Counted from the stretch's first letter, positions 52,396-62,774 are shown. The stretch is DNA of 64,000 nucleotides from Sphingobacterium hotanense (GCF_008274825.1 NZ_CP030848.1:1922001-1986000), one strand, 5' to 3'. The notes: generated from the letters alone by a model not told the origin. A program made the numbers and translations.

Positions 52396-53559
52396 ATGCA
52401 CGCAACAGAATTAACTGCTGAACATCAAATCTTCCGTGAAAGCCTAAGACATTTTATTCAAAAAGAAATCATCCCCCACATCGATCAATGGGAGAAAGAA
52501 GGCCAGATCGATAAAAACATTTGGAAAAAAATGGGGGAGATGGGCTATATGGGCCTAAACTATCCTGAAAACCTTAATGGGTTAGACTTAGATTTCTATT
52601 ATTCTCTTATTTTTTGTGAAGAATTATCTTACTGTTATTCTGGAGGCTTTACTATTTCCGCCTTGGTCATCCAATATATGTCGGCGCCCTATTTATTAAA
52701 ATACGGTTCGGACTATTTAAAAGAAAAATATCTAGCACCAGTCATCTTAGGCGATATGGTAAGCGCTGTAGCTATAACTGAGCCCGGCGCCGGTTCTGAT
52801 GTGCAAGGCATTCAGACTACAGCTGTCCTGCAGGGAGATCACTACATCGTGAATGGTTCGAAGACTTTCATCACCAATGGCTATTATGGTGATTTCTTTA
52901 TTACCGCCGTAAAAACAGACCCTAATGCGCGCAGCAAAGGTATCAGTTTGTTAGTTATCGACCGAAAAGCGGAAGGTGTTACAGCGAATAAGATCGATAA
53001 GATGGGCTGGCATGCCTCTGATACGGCGGAACTTGGCTTTAATCAGGTGCGGGTACCGAAAGAAAATCTATTGGGCGTGGAAGGCGACGGCTTTAAATAT
53101 CTAATGGGCGGTCTGCAGCTGGAGCGATTAACGGCAGCAATTCATAGTTTAACGACGGCGCAGTCTGCAATTGACTACACCTTGGAGTATATCGAGCAAC
53201 GATCTGCGTTCAAAAAACCATTGAAGGACTTTCAAGTCATTCGTCATCGGATGGCCCAATTGATTGCCGATGTGGAAATTAATAAAGCTTATGTCTATCA
53301 TTGCTGCGACCTTCAAAATGAGGGTAAATATGCGGTAAAGGAGTGCTCCATTGCTAAACTACAAACAAGTGAGTTAGCTATAAAAGTTGTTGATGAGTGC
53401 TTACAATTTTTTGGAGGCTATGGTTTTACAGAAGATTATAAAATTGCCCGTTTATATCGGGATGTGAGGGTTGGAACTATTATTGGAGGTACTTCGGAGA
53501 TCATGCGCGAGATTATCGCGAAGACATCGATTGATCAGGTGCAGTATCAGAATAAATAA
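52396..53559 (+). CDS. Acyl-CoA dehydrogenase
   Basis: 387 residues. FAD-linked alpha,beta-dehydrogenation of acyl-CoA. Signatures are 'AVAITEPGAGSDVQGIQTTA' (FAD binding) and 'QFFGGYGFTEDYKIARLYRD', followed by 'GTIIGGTSEIMREIIAK' near the C-terminus. It precedes the FadB/FadJ-like gene by 21 bp, so the two form a beta-oxidation operon. Chain-length preference cannot be read from the sequence. Confidence 0.93.
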   Translation: MHATELTAEHQIFRESLRHFIQKEIIPHIDQWEKEGQIDKNIWKKMGEMGYMGLNYPENLNGLDLDFYYSLIFCEELSYCYSGGFTISALVIQYMSAPYLLKYGSDYLKEKYLAPVILGDMVSAVAITEPGAGSDVQGIQTTAVLQGDHYIVNGSKTFITNGYYGDFFITAVKTDPNARSKGISLLVIDRKAEGVTANKIDKMGWHASDTAELGFNQVRVPKENLLGVEGDGFKYLMGGLQLERLTAAIHSLTTAQSAIDYTLEYIEQRSAFKKPLKDFQVIRHRMAQLIADVEINKAYVYHCCDLQNEGKYAVKECSIAKLQTSELAIKVVDECLQFFGGYGFTEDYKIARLYRDVRVGTIIGGTSEIMREIIAKTSIDQVQYQNK

Positions 53560-53580
53560 GGACCTCAGCCAAATATCAAC

Positions 53581-55668
53581 ATGAGAAATATCAAAATAGA
53601 CAAGGAGCAGCAAGGAATTTTAAGGTTCGAGTTTTCTAATGCAAGTAAAGAATCAATAACGGTCGATCTTGACTTCTTTGATGAGGTACTTCCGCAGGCC
53701 ATCGACTTTCTTGCGGAGGATAGCTCGAAAGCAATCATATTCGAATTTAAAAACCCGGCGATAGGAACAGATTATCGGGTTCTCTTTGGCGAGGCGATGG
53801 CTTGGCAAGTGTTTGTAGATCGATTAAATACTGTGTCCAAACGTATCAGCCGCTTAAAGGCATTTCGTAAGCCTATCGTTTGTATTGTGCATGCTGAGTG
53901 TTCGTCAGCTGCATATTCGTTTGCAAGCATGGCGACCTATATCTTGCTGTCGAAGAACAAGGGTAAATTAGGTTTTCCCGAAACAAAGTTCGGCTTGATG
54001 CCGGGCTTCGGAGGCACCATTAATTTGCTGCAGCGATTGGGACCTGAAGGGGCACTGAATATTTTAAGCAGTGGAAAATTATATAGCGCGGACGAGGCAT
54101 TGAAACTAGGAATAGCAAACCTGCTATTTGAAGATGAGGAGGAAGGACTTTCTTTGGCCATGTCTTGGATTGCTGCACATAAACAATTGGATCTAGACAA
54201 TCAACTACTAATAAAAGAAACGGAAGCTGAATACTTCGTCAACCTTTCTTCAAAGATCAATAGGGCTATCCCAGGCCAATTAGCCATTGTGCAGGTCTTC
54301 CAAGATTCATTAAACGAAAATCTTGCGGATGCCTATGAACTAGAGGCAGAAGCGTTCTGTAGCGTTTTACAACGCAAGGAGCCTTTGGCAATGCTTCGAA
54401 CGCAATATTACGGTACGGCCGAAGCCTCCAAAACAGCGGCTGCGGCAGCGTCATTTCCGATGGAAAAGGTCGGTGTGATCGGTGCTGGGATGATGGGGGC
54501 AGGGATTGCATATGAAGCTGCAAAAGCAGGTTTTGAAGTTGTATTACGCGATATTAGTTTAGAAAGTGCCGAGCGGGGCAAAGCCTATTCGGCAAAAGTG
54601 CTCGATAAATCTATTAGCCTAGGCAAGGCTACGGAAAAGCATAAGGAAATTATCCTCGAGCGTATTCATGCGACGGATAATCTTGCGGATATGCGCAATG
54701 CCGACTTGATCGTGGAAGCTGTATTCGAAGATATCGTTTTGAAAAATCAAGTTATTGCGGAGAGCGCTGATCTGTTGAATGAGGCTGGCGTATTTGCTTC
54801 GAACACAACCTCGCTACCCATTTCTAAGTTGGCTATTGCCAGTAAAAATCCAGCAAATTTTATCGGACTCCACTTTTTCTCACCCGTGGACCGAATGCCG
54901 CTTGTGGAAGTTATTTGCGGAAAGCAAACAAGCAAAGAGACGTTAAATAAGGCTCTTCATTTTATATCAAAACTTAAGAAAATACCTATCGTAGTTCAGG
55001 ATGGTCCAGCATTCTTTACTTCGCGCATCTTCTTCAACTACCTGTTGGAAGGTATCAGTATGATTCAAGAGGGCATCCCATTAGAACAAATAGAAGGGGC
55101 AGCAAGATTAGCGGGTTTTGGCGTTGGGCCACTTGCTGTATTAGATGAAATAACCCTTGATCTGATGGTCAAAGTTTATGAGCAATTGCCGAAACTGCAC
55201 GCTTCCCAGCAAAGGACGCTCAGTTATCTTAAAAAGCTGATTGCAGAAGGTAGATCCGGCCGAAGGTCTGGCAAGGGATTCTATGACTATCCCGCAGATG
55301 GTGGTAAAAAGCAAAATTGGCAAGACCCCGAAATTGCTGTAAGCAAGGACATCCCAAGCACCGAAGATCTTAAGAAGCGTCTGTTGCACGTCGTCGCTTT
55401 GGATAGCTACCGTTGCCTCAACGAAGGAATCCTCAGCAAAGCTATCGATGGAGATATAGGCTCCATTTTCGGACTAGGCTACCCACCCCACACCGGCGGT
55501 GTATTCGGACATATAGATCAGGTCGGTTTAGCAACATTCGTCGAGGAATGTAAAGGCTTTGCCGCCGCCGGAGAACAATGGGAAATCCCGCCATCTTTGG
55601 AGGAGCTCGCTAAGGAGGGATACCAATTTTATAACGGATTTGAAGCTAATGTTGGATTTAGACATTAG
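53581..55668 (+). CDS. Enoyl-CoA hydratase/3-hydroxyacyl-CoA dehydrogenase fusion (FadB/FadJ-like)
   Basis: 695 residues. The N-terminal crotonase domain (about 10-240) has 'LGFPETKFGLMPGFGGT', with the second catalytic Glu near residue 132. The usual GGG-x-E segment reads 'AECSSAAYSFASM' (near 103-116), so the first catalytic Glu appears replaced. The dehydrogenase begins near 297 with 'GVIGAGMMGAGIA', has 'NTTSLPIS' and 'GLHFFSPV' (catalytic His near 430), and 'DGPAFFTSRIF', where DGPGF is usual. No thiolase gene is adjacent. Confidence 0.88.
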   Translation: MRNIKIDKEQQGILRFEFSNASKESITVDLDFFDEVLPQAIDFLAEDSSKAIIFEFKNPAIGTDYRVLFGEAMAWQVFVDRLNTVSKRISRLKAFRKPIVCIVHAECSSAAYSFASMATYILLSKNKGKLGFPETKFGLMPGFGGTINLLQRLGPEGALNILSSGKLYSADEALKLGIANLLFEDEEEGLSLAMSWIAAHKQLDLDNQLLIKETEAEYFVNLSSKINRAIPGQLAIVQVFQDSLNENLADAYELEAEAFCSVLQRKEPLAMLRTQYYGTAEASKTAAAAASFPMEKVGVIGAGMMGAGIAYEAAKAGFEVVLRDISLESAERGKAYSAKVLDKSISLGKATEKHKEIILERIHATDNLADMRNADLIVEAVFEDIVLKNQVIAESADLLNEAGVFASNTTSLPISKLAIASKNPANFIGLHFFSPVDRMPLVEVICGKQTSKETLNKALHFISKLKKIPIVVQDGPAFFTSRIFFNYLLEGISMIQEGIPLEQIEGAARLAGFGVGPLAVLDEITLDLMVKVYEQLPKLHASQQRTLSYLKKLIAEGRSGRRSGKGFYDYPADGGKKQNWQDPEIAVSKDIPSTEDLKKRLLHVVALDSYRCLNEGILSKAIDGDIGSIFGLGYPPHTGGVFGHIDQVGLATFVEECKGFAAAGEQWEIPPSLEELAKEGYQFYNGFEANVGFRH

Positions 55669-55805
55669 ATTTTAGACATTAGACATTAGACATTAGCGTA
55701 TTGGCGCCACATTGGCGCCTTTTTATTGGTGAGTTGTTTTGAGCGATTTGTTTGGCAAGAAGGAAAGTTTGTTGAACTTTTGGTTTTGAAAGGCAAGTTT
55801 GTTTT

Positions 55806-56020
55806 GAACCATGAAAAAAAGGAATTAAGGATTAGCAGGATCCTGTCAATCCTTGCATCCTTCCTTTCCTGGTTCAAAGACAAATCATCCTGTCAATCCT
55901 AGCAGCTTTTTTTTCCTGGTTCAAGACAAATCATCCTGTCAATCCTTGCATCCTTCCTTTCCTGGTTCAAAGACAAACCATCCTGAATCTCCTTTCATCC
56001 TTCCTTTCCTGGTTCAGACA
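55806..56020. repeat. REP-like palindrome and tandem arms
   Basis: 55806-55875 is a 70-bp imperfect palindrome (GAACCA to GGTTC, centre CAGGATCCTG), the same family as 37846-37915. Three further arms follow at roughly 50-60-bp spacing (TTTCCTGGTTCAAGACAAAT and variants to 56020), separated by CATCCTGTCAATCCTTGCAT-like spacers. A plus-strand frame across them is a translation of the repeat, not a gene. Just upstream, ACATTAG heptamers repeat at 55673-55695. Confidence 0.75.
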
Positions 56021-56079
56021 AAAGCCTTAACCTCAAACACAATACATCACCACCAAACAAAAAAAGGGGTGCTTTTACA

Positions 56080-57841
56080 GAGGGCACTGAAAAAGTCCCC
56101 TTAGAAAATAAAGGTTAAAAAAGGGAGTCGAAAACTGCAGTTTTCTGCTCCCTTTTTCGTATTTTAAGGTAAGCTTTAATGGACATCAGGATGCTCTCTA
56201 CCCAACAAAAAATACAGTTCAGTTCCTATTCAGGATTGTACGATATCATCGTACCAAAAGATAATCTACTTCGAAAAATCAACGATCTTATCGATTTCAG
56301 TTTTATCTATGACGAGCTTTTGGCTAAGTATTGCCAGACGAATGGCCGTACAGCGGAGAGCCCTATCAAGATGTTCAAATACCTTCTGTTAAAAACGATC
56401 TACACCGTTTCGGATGTAGATGTCGTTGAACGTTCCAGATATGATATGTCCTTCAAATATTTTCTTGAAATGGCACCAGAGGAGGATGTGATCAATTCAA
56501 GTTCGCTTACCAAATTCCGCAAACTACGATTAAAAGATATGGATCTGTTGAACCTGTTGATCAATAAGACGGTAATGATTGCTCTTGAAAAAGGCATTAT
56601 AAAATCAAAGTCTATTATCGTAGACGCGACCCATACCGTTTCCAGATCGAATCCGCACACAGCATTGGCAGTACTCAGGGAACGCTCCAAACTATTAAGA
56701 AAAGCGATATATCAGATTGATGGGGAATACAAGAGGAATCTACCACAAAAGAATGAATCCAACGACCTGGATCAAGAGCTTGCTTATTGCAGGGAATTAC
56801 AGAGGGTCCTTGATGAAGATCAATCTATCAGTGAAATACCGGCTGTGAAAGAAAAGCTGAATCTGTTGAAGGAAACCATTGAAGACACAAAAGAATACTA
56901 TCTGCTCTCTAAGGATGATGAGGCCAGACTTGGACACAAGTCAGTGGACAGCAGTTTCTTTGGCTATAAAACACATCTGGCGATGACTGAGGAACGCATC
57001 ATTACAGCAGCGGTCGTTACTACAGGCGAAAAAGGTGATGGCCCTGAACTACCTAGGTTATTAGAGATCAGCCAGCAGAATGGAATGCAAGTGGATACAA
57101 TAATAGGTGATGCCGCGTATTCGGGAAAAGAAAATCTTCAGTTGGCAAAAGAACAAAACATTGATATCATCGCTAAATTAAATCCATCCATTACCCAAGG
57201 CTTTAGGAAAGATAAAGACAAGTTTGACTATAATAAAGATGCGGATATGTTTGTTTGTCCCGCAGGACATTTGGCCATCCGCAAGGCGCGTCAGGGAAAG
57301 AAGGAACAAGGTACAAATCAAACGGAGACCTATTACTTTGATGTGAAGAAATGTAAGGTCTGTCCTCTTAGGGACGGATGTTACAAGCAAGGGGCCAGAA
57401 CCAAATCCTATTCAGTCTCCATAAAATCCGAACTCCATAGGGATCAGATGGCTTTCCAGCAAACCGATTATTATCGAAGCAAGTCTAAGCAAAGGTATAA
57501 GATCGAGGCCAAGAACAGTGAGCTCAAGAATGTCCATGGCTATGGCAGAGCTGATGCTTATGGAATCCATAATATGGAAATGCAGGGCGCAATGGCCATC
57601 TTCACCGTAAACCTGAAAAGAATCCTGAAATTGATATAAAAAGGTGGGATATTGCCTCAAAAAAGCCTGGATGGAATGCTAAAAACTCAAATAGCAAGTC
57701 CTAGTCGCTTAAACCTTCAATAAGCTCATAAAAAACAAACTTCCAGAAACCCTTTGAACAAAAATGACCGAGTAGGGGAAAACCTATACTCAGTCATTTC
57801 TTTAAGTCTCATTAGAAAGTTGAGGCTTTTTCAGTGCCCTC
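56080..57841 (+). mobile_element. IS1182-family insertion sequence
   Basis: 1762 bp with 16-bp terminal inverted repeats GAGGGCACTGAAAAAG, flanked by the direct repeat CTTTTACA (56072-56079 and 57842-57849). One intact transposase. An internal hairpin at its left end (AAAAAAGGGAG 56117-56127 with CTCCCTTTTT 56148-56157) probably shields the transposase gene from outside transcription. Confidence 0.88.
56179..57639 (+). CDS. IS1182-family transposase
   Basis: 486 residues. N-terminal DUF772-type domain (YDELLAKYCQTNGRTAESPI), then the DDE domain with 'SIIVDATHTVSR' (first Asp), 'DTIIGDAAYSGKENLQLAKE' (second Asp) and 'RYKIEAKNSELKNVHGYGRA' (Glu). A Cys-rich stretch (CKVCPLRDGC) between the last two is typical. 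Intact and probably active. Confidence 0.93.
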   Translation: MDIRMLSTQQKIQFSSYSGLYDIIVPKDNLLRKINDLIDFSFIYDELLAKYCQTNGRTAESPIKMFKYLLLKTIYTVSDVDVVERSRYDMSFKYFLEMAPEEDVINSSSLTKFRKLRLKDMDLLNLLINKTVMIALEKGIIKSKSIIVDATHTVSRSNPHTALAVLRERSKLLRKAIYQIDGEYKRNLPQKNESNDLDQELAYCRELQRVLDEDQSISEIPAVKEKLNLLKETIEDTKEYYLLSKDDEARLGHKSVDSSFFGYKTHLAMTEERIITAAVVTTGEKGDGPELPRLLEISQQNGMQVDTIIGDAAYSGKENLQLAKEQNIDIIAKLNPSITQGFRKDKDKFDYNKDADMFVCPAGHLAIRKARQGKKEQGTNQTETYYFDVKKCKVCPLRDGCYKQGARTKSYSVSIKSELHRDQMAFQQTDYYRSKSKQRYKIEAKNSELKNVHGYGRADAYGIHNMEMQGAMAIFTVNLKRILKLI

Positions 57842-57898
57842 CTTTTACACCCCTTTTTAAACACCATACTCTAATGTCTAAAATCTAATATCTAATAT

Positions 57899-59353
57899 CT
57901 AATTCCAGCAATAAATATCCACTAACTCATTTACTTTCAATTTTACGAAAGTATCATAATCCAATGTTTTTTCTATTGCGATATTCTGTTGCTTTTCGGC
58001 GAATACGCGGGCGAGGTTGATCTTGTATTTCTCGATCAATTTTGGAATTCCTTCATCGCGGCGGCGTTTGTGTCCGATTGGGTACTCGACAACCACTTCT
58101 TCGAGGATGGTGCCATCTTCCAGTTCTAGCGTTAATGCATTGGCGATTGAACGTTTTTCTGGATCATGATAGTCTTCAGTAAACTGGGGATCTTCATGGC
58201 AGGTAATGCGTGCGCGAAGGGCGTCGATACGTGGATCGGAAGCTATGTTGTCTTCATAATCAGCAGCTGTTAAGCGGCCGAAGATCAAAGGAACGGCAAC
58301 CATGTATTGGATAGCATGATCGCGGTCGGCAGGGTTGTGCAACGGACCTTTTTTATCGATGATGCGGATTGCCGCTTCGTGCGTACGAATCTTGATGGAT
58401 TTGATATCTGCAGCAGTTTTGCCCATTTCTTTTAATTGCTCATGTAGCGTCATCGCCGCTTCAACCGCTGTTTGCGAGTGGAATTCTGCAGGGAAGGAGA
58501 TTTTGAACAATACATTCTCCATGACATATGAACCATAAGGACGTTGGAACTTAAATGCTTGTCCTTTGAAGGAAACATCATAAAATCCCCATACCGGTGC
58601 TGTCAGTACCGATGGGTATCCCATTTCTCCTTTTTGAGCAATCAATGCCAATCGAACTGCTCTGGATGTCGCATCTCCGGCTGCCCATGATTTACGGCTA
58701 CCTGTATTAGGTGCGTGTCTGTATGTACGTAAGGATTGTCCGTCGACAAAGGCTAGAGAAATTGCGTTGATTAACTCGTCTTTGTTAAGTCCGATCAATT
58801 TCCCAACTACTGCAGTTGAAGCTACTTTTACAAGGATAACGTGGTCTAATCCTACCTTGTTGAATGAGTTTTCCAATGCTAAGACCCCTTGAATCTCGTG
58901 CGCCATCACCATTGCCTCTAATACTTTGTTCATGGTCAAGGCTTCCTTGCCTTCTGCAATACGATTTCTGGATATCCAATCTGCTACGGCAAGAATACCG
59001 CCCAGGTTGTCGGAAGGATGGCCCCATTCGGCAGCAAGCCAAGTGTCGTTGAAGTCTAGCCAACGGACCATAGCGCCAATATTGAATGCCGCTTGAATAG
59101 GGTCAAGCTGATAGGGCGTTCCTGGAACTTTTGCTCCGTTTGGCACGACAGTGCCCGGCACGATAGGTCCTAATAATTTAGTGCAGGCTGGGTAAGTTAG
59201 TGCTTCGAAACCACAGCCTATGGTGTCTAAAAAGCAGTAATGTGCTGTTTTTAGCGCTAGATCGCTGTTGATTTTGTAGTCTAATACGTAATCGGCAATA
59301 TCGACCAACACCTGATCCGGTTGTGGTCTATCATTTGAAATAAAGGATGACAT
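57899..59353 (-). CDS. prpD: 2-methylcitrate dehydratase (MmgE/PrpD family)
   Basis: 484 residues, full length for the family. Dehydrates 2-methylcitrate to 2-methyl-cis-aconitate in propionate use. Visible are '[20 protein letters not shown]', '[20 protein letters not shown]' (the conserved R-x-LDFND segment), '[15 protein letters not shown]' and '[11 protein letters not shown]'. Third gene of the prpBCD operon. Confidence 0.93.
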   Translation of the reverse strand: MSSFISNDRPQPDQVLVDIADYVLDYKINSDLALKTAHYCFLDTIGCGFEALTYPACTKLLGPIVPGTVVPNGAKVPGTPYQLDPIQAAFNIGAMVRWLDFNDTWLAAEWGHPSDNLGGILAVADWISRNRIAEGKEALTMNKVLEAMVMAHEIQGVLALENSFNKVGLDHVILVKVASTAVVGKLIGLNKDELINAISLAFVDGQSLRTYRHAPNTGSRKSWAAGDATSRAVRLALIAQKGEMGYPSVLTAPVWGFYDVSFKGQAFKFQRPYGSYVMENVLFKISFPAEFHSQTAVEAAMTLHEQLKEMGKTAADIKSIKIRTHEAAIRIIDKKGPLHNPADRDHAIQYMVAVPLIFGRLTAADYEDNIASDPRIDALRARITCHEDPQFTEDYHDPEKRSIANALTLELEDGTILEEVVVEYPIGHKRRRDEGIPKLIEKYKINLARVFAEKQQNIAIEKTLDYDTFVKLKVNELVDIYCWN

Positions 59354-59386
59354 AGAATCTTTAAATACTCTTTTATCGTAATGTTA

Positions 59387-60541
59387 TTAATTTCTGTTTT
59401 CTAAAGGAATAAATTCGAGGTTTTCCGGACCGGTGTAGTTTGCACTCGGACGAATAATCTTTCCGTCTTGCCTTTGTTCGATGACATGTGCTCCCCATCC
59501 TGATATTCTGGACATCACGAATAGTGGAGTGAACATATCGGTCGGAATACCCATGATATGGTAGGCTACTGCGGAGAACCAATCTAAGTTAGGGAACATT
59601 TTCTTTTCATCCCACATGAGGGTCTCGAAGCGTTCTGCGATATCGAAGAGATTCATATCGCCTTTTTCCTCTGACAGTCTTTTAGCGACTTGTTTAATGA
59701 CTTGGTTCCGCGGATCGGATATGGTATATACAGGGTGTCCGAATCCGATGATGACTTCTTTCACTTCCAGCCGTTTTCTGATATCGGCTTCTGCTTCGTC
59801 GGCATTTTGATAACGACTTTGTATCTCGAAGGCAACTTCGTTGGCTCCGCCGTGTTTTGGGCCACGTAGGGCACCGATAGCACCGGCAATGCAAGAATAC
59901 AAGTCAGAACCCGTACCTGCGATTACACGCGCTGTAAAAGTGGATGCGTTGAATTCGTGCTCTGCATATAAGTTCAATGAAATCTGCATAGCTTCAACCC
60001 AGGAAGCAGGTGCCTTTTCGCCATGTAGAAGATGTAAGAAATGAGCAGCAATGCTGTCATCGTTTGTTTCTACAGTAATCTCTTTGTGGTTATGTGAGAA
60101 GTGGTACCAGAATAAAAGGGCCGAGGGGAAGCTCGCCATCAGGCGGTCGATGATATCACGCGCTTTCTCGGTTTCATGTGCTAATGGCTCGGGTTCCAGT
60201 GTTCCTAATATGGAAACATAGGTACGAAGAACGTCCATAGGATGCGCATTCTTTGGAATTAACTTCAATGCTTCCTTAGCATTGGCAGGCAATCCTCGTA
60301 GACCTTTCAGCTTCTGTTTATATTTTTCGAGCTCTTCCTTATTTGGCAGCTTTTCATGGATAAGTAAATACGCGACTTCTTCGAAGCTAGCTTGATCGGC
60401 CAGCTCTAGGATATCATACCCACGATAGTGTAGGTCATTGCCCGAGCGACCTACTGTACAAAGGGCTGTATTTCCAGCGGGCACACCGGAGAGTGCGACG
60501 CTTTTTTTAGGCTTAAAGCCTGTGTTGTTCTCTTCTTTCAT
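59387..60541 (-). CDS. prpC: 2-methylcitrate synthase (citrate synthase family)
   Basis: 384 residues from the ATG at 60541 ([10 protein letters not shown]); a longer frame to 60586 would overlap prpB. Condenses propionyl-CoA with oxaloacetate. Citrate-synthase motifs: '[20 protein letters not shown]' (His of the active site), '[20 protein letters not shown]' and '[20 protein letters not shown]' (second His), and the Asp region in '[19 protein letters not shown]'. Its position between prpB and prpD supports 2-methylcitrate rather than citrate synthase. Confidence 0.93.
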   Translation of the reverse strand: MKEENNTGFKPKKSVALSGVPAGNTALCTVGRSGNDLHYRGYDILELADQASFEEVAYLLIHEKLPNKEELEKYKQKLKGLRGLPANAKEALKLIPKNAHPMDVLRTYVSILGTLEPEPLAHETEKARDIIDRLMASFPSALLFWYHFSHNHKEITVETNDDSIAAHFLHLLHGEKAPASWVEAMQISLNLYAEHEFNASTFTARVIAGTGSDLYSCIAGAIGALRGPKHGGANEVAFEIQSRYQNADEAEADIRKRLEVKEVIIGFGHPVYTISDPRNQVIKQVAKRLSEEKGDMNLFDIAERFETLMWDEKKMFPNLDWFSAVAYHIMGIPTDMFTPLFVMSRISGWGAHVIEQRQDGKIIRPSANYTGPENLEFIPLENRN

Positions 60542-60542
60542 A

Positions 60543-61421
60543 TTATTTGTTTTTAAATAATTGATCAAGTCGATTTTCATAAGCATAGTAATCTATGCTT
60601 TGATATAGTTCCTCACGTGTTTGCATGCTGTCGATAACGGCTTGCTGCGATCCATCCTGTCGAATATGTTGATAGACATTTAACGCGGCTTTGTTGGCGG
60701 CACGGAATGCTGAAAGTGGATACAGTACGATCGATACTTGCACGTCGCGAAGTTGCTCTACTGTATAAAGAGGCGTTTGCCCGAATTCGGTGATATTAGC
60801 AAGGATAGGAATACCGGTAGCTTCCGCGAAGCGCTGATAGTCTGCAAGCTCGGATAAGGCTTCGGCGAAGATGAAATCAGCACCAGCTTCTTTGTATGCT
60901 ACAGCGCGCTCTAGCGCTTTCTCTAAGCCTTCGGATGCAAAAGCATCTGTACGAGCTCCGATGACGAAGTTTGAATCAATCTTAGCGTCTACAGCAGCTT
61001 TAACACGATCCACCATTTCCTGTTGTGATACGAGTTCCTTTCCTGGACGATGGCCGCAGCGCTTAGCACCGACTTGGTCTTCGATATGTACGCCGGCGGC
61101 ACCTGCCTTGTCTAAAGACTTAATGGTACGGGCGATATTGAACGCCGATGGTCCAAATCCCGTGTCGATATCGACTAGGAGGGGTAAGGAGCAAACATTA
61201 CTGATGCGTTCTACATCGATCAGTACATCTTGTAAATTAGTGATACCGAGGTCGGGTATTCCAAGTGAGCCGGCAGCTACGCCGCCACCGGAAAGGTAGA
61301 TGGCTTTAAACCCCGATTGTTCGGCTAGGAGGGCATGATTAGCATTGATAGCTCCGACTATTTGCAAGGGCTTTTCTTCAGCCATCGCAGTACGCAAGCG
61401 TTTTCCTGCTGATTCTATCAT
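60543..61421 (-). CDS. prpB: 2-methylisocitrate lyase
   Basis: 292 residues. Splits 2-methylisocitrate into pyruvate and succinate. The catalytic loop 'KRCGH' (120-124, nucleophilic Cys122) and the metal site 'VDIDTGFG' and 'VHIEDQ' of the isocitrate lyase/PEP mutase superfamily are intact. First gene of the operon; prpC follows directly. Confidence 0.95.
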   Translation of the reverse strand: MIESAGKRLRTAMAEEKPLQIVGAINANHALLAEQSGFKAIYLSGGGVAAGSLGIPDLGITNLQDVLIDVERISNVCSLPLLVDIDTGFGPSAFNIARTIKSLDKAGAAGVHIEDQVGAKRCGHRPGKELVSQQEMVDRVKAAVDAKIDSNFVIGARTDAFASEGLEKALERAVAYKEAGADFIFAEALSELADYQRFAEATGIPILANITEFGQTPLYTVEQLRDVQVSIVLYPLSAFRAANKAALNVYQHIRQDGSQQAVIDSMQTREELYQSIDYYAYENRLDQLFKNK

Positions 61422-61585
61422 TTTAAAAGGCTTTAAATGTTTATAATCGTTATCAACGATGCTTTAAGCTGTGATTTTTAAGCATTTGGCATCCTTTTAA
61501 AGGTAAGGAAATAAATCGGAAAATGGACGCTTGAACGGCGTTAAAGTTGATGAAAAAAATATGCAAGCATATTAAATTCTAGGGG

Positions 61586-62197
61586 TTATTTAATATGCTT
61601 TTGGAGTTCGGCGTGTAGGACTGCTAATTCCTTCCAACGACTAACGGTTTCTTCGAGATAGTGAAGTTCGTATTTTTCTAGGGTTTCGACGTCTAAGGAG
61701 AAAGGAAAAATATAGACGGGGATTTCGTGTTGCCCATGGGATTTTGCAAGGGATGCTAAGGTGTAAAGTACTTCGATAGCAGCGTCGCCAATCGGTAGAC
61801 AGCCGACGGTTTCCGTTCCGCCATGAATAAATATATCAGAGCCGCTGTACTGTTGTTCTTTATCGTATTCGTTTGGGTAGTTAATTCCGAGCGATAGGTG
61901 GTATTTGCTTTTGGGGTTGAATCGGTTGATTTTATATTGCCCTTCCGGAACTTGTTTATCGCCTTCTTTCTTCTTGGGTCCAAGCAGGCCGGAGCGAGAT
62001 AAGACAGGAAATGACATGAGTAGGGAATAGGTTTCGCTGGTCCGACTTTTAGCGTAGACCTTCAATAAATCTTCATTCTTATAAGCTATCAATAGGATTT
62101 CAAAATCGCTAGCTGATAAACCGATCGTAAATAAGCTTTCCAGGATGTTTGATATACACCGTATATATGCTTGTTCCGCTCGGTCGATTTCCTGCAT
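61586..62197 (-). CDS. YkuD (L,D-transpeptidase fold) protein without signal peptide
   Basis: 203 residues. 'SGLLGPKKKEGDKQVPEGQY' and the catalytic 'IFIHGGTETVGCLPIGDAA' (H125, C133) are diagnostic of the YkuD domain. Known members cross-link or edit peptidoglycan in the periplasm, but here the N-terminus (MQEIDRAEQAYIRCI) carries no signal peptide or membrane anchor. Either the start is further upstream or the protein is non-classical. It is followed upstream by a pentapeptide-repeat gene 1 bp away. Confidence 0.75.
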   Translation of the reverse strand: MQEIDRAEQAYIRCISNILESLFTIGLSASDFEILLIAYKNEDLLKVYAKSRTSETYSLLMSFPVLSRSGLLGPKKKEGDKQVPEGQYKINRFNPKSKYHLSLGINYPNEYDKEQQYSGSDIFIHGGTETVGCLPIGDAAIEVLYTLASLAKSHGQHEIPVYIFPFSLDVETLEKYELHYLEETVSRWKELAVLHAELQKHIK

Positions 62198-62198
62198 G

Positions 62199-62774
62199 TT
62201 AATATTGAATTTTGATCTGATGCTTTTCTAGAAGGCCCGGTAATCCCTGAAGACTAAATTTAGCCCCTTTAATCTTATTGCTGTCCGGATCGATGCTATA
62301 GTTTGTTGCTGTCAGGAAGTTGGCTTTCTCGAGGTTGGTTTGCGTAAAGTTTGCCATGCTCAGGTCTGTGTCGCTAAAGTCGGCAAGACTGAGGTCAGCA
62401 CTTTCGAAATCTACTTCTTGTAGACGACTGCCATGGAAGTTGGTTTTCTTTATCTTAAGCTTGTAAAAGCTACTGTGGTCGAGAATACAATCTTTGAACG
62501 TAAAGGAGATGTTGAAGGGATTGCAGGTTTCGAAATGTAATCCCATCAATTTGCAGTTTTGGAATTTGACGTCTTGTATGCTACAGCCGCTCAGGTTCGC
62601 CAAGCTCAGATTGCAATCGATGAAAGTACATTCTGTGAACTTGTAATCGCTCAAGTCATATTGTTCTAAATTGCAGCCCTTGAATTGGCAGTAATCGTAA
62701 TGTGCTTGTGTTAGGGGAACTTCCGTAATGCTAGTTTGGTCGAAGGTTTGATCTTCGAAGTATTCCTTTTCCAT
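62199..62774 (-). CDS. Pentapeptide-repeat protein
   Basis: 191 residues. Repeats of the A(D/N)LXX type run from about residue 25 to 155, for example 'CNLEQYDLSDYKFTECTFID', 'CNLSLANLSGCSIQDVKFQN' and 'ADLSLADFSDTDLSMANFTQ'. The fold is a right-handed quadrilateral beta helix. Some members (Qnr, McbG, MfpA) mimic DNA and protect gyrase; without closer comparison that is only a possibility. The shared transcription direction and spacing suggest an operon with the YkuD gene and the Crp/Fnr gene. Confidence 0.85.
   Translation of the reverse strand: MEKEYFEDQTFDQTSITEVPLTQAHYDYCQFKGCNLEQYDLSDYKFTECTFIDCNLSLANLSGCSIQDVKFQNCKLMGLHFETCNPFNISFTFKDCILDHSSFYKLKIKKTNFHGSRLQEVDFESADLSLADFSDTDLSMANFTQTNLEKANFLTATNYSIDPDSNKIKGAKFSLQGLPGLLEKHQIKIQY

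Larger units (their letters stand above)
56061..57858. terminator. Terminator hairpin split by IS1182 insertion
   Basis: AAAAAGGGGTG (56061-56071) and CACCCCTTTTT (57848-57858) would form an 11-bp stem around the loop CTTTTA if the IS were absent. The IS target CTTTTACA is the loop itself plus the first stem bases. The original terminator lay between the FadB-like gene and prpD. Confidence 0.75.

Noticed and set aside
55806-56020. CRISPR array
   Set aside because: Repeats are palindromes and arms with conserved spacers, not unique spacers; no cas genes in the window.
55853-56104. 83-codon plus-strand frame (repeated HPSFPGSKTNHP)
   Set aside because: It is the translation of the tandem REP-like arms and does not look like a real protein.
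59387-60541. Main citrate synthase of the TCA cycle
   Set aside because: It is embedded between prpB and prpD, which supports 2-methylcitrate synthase.
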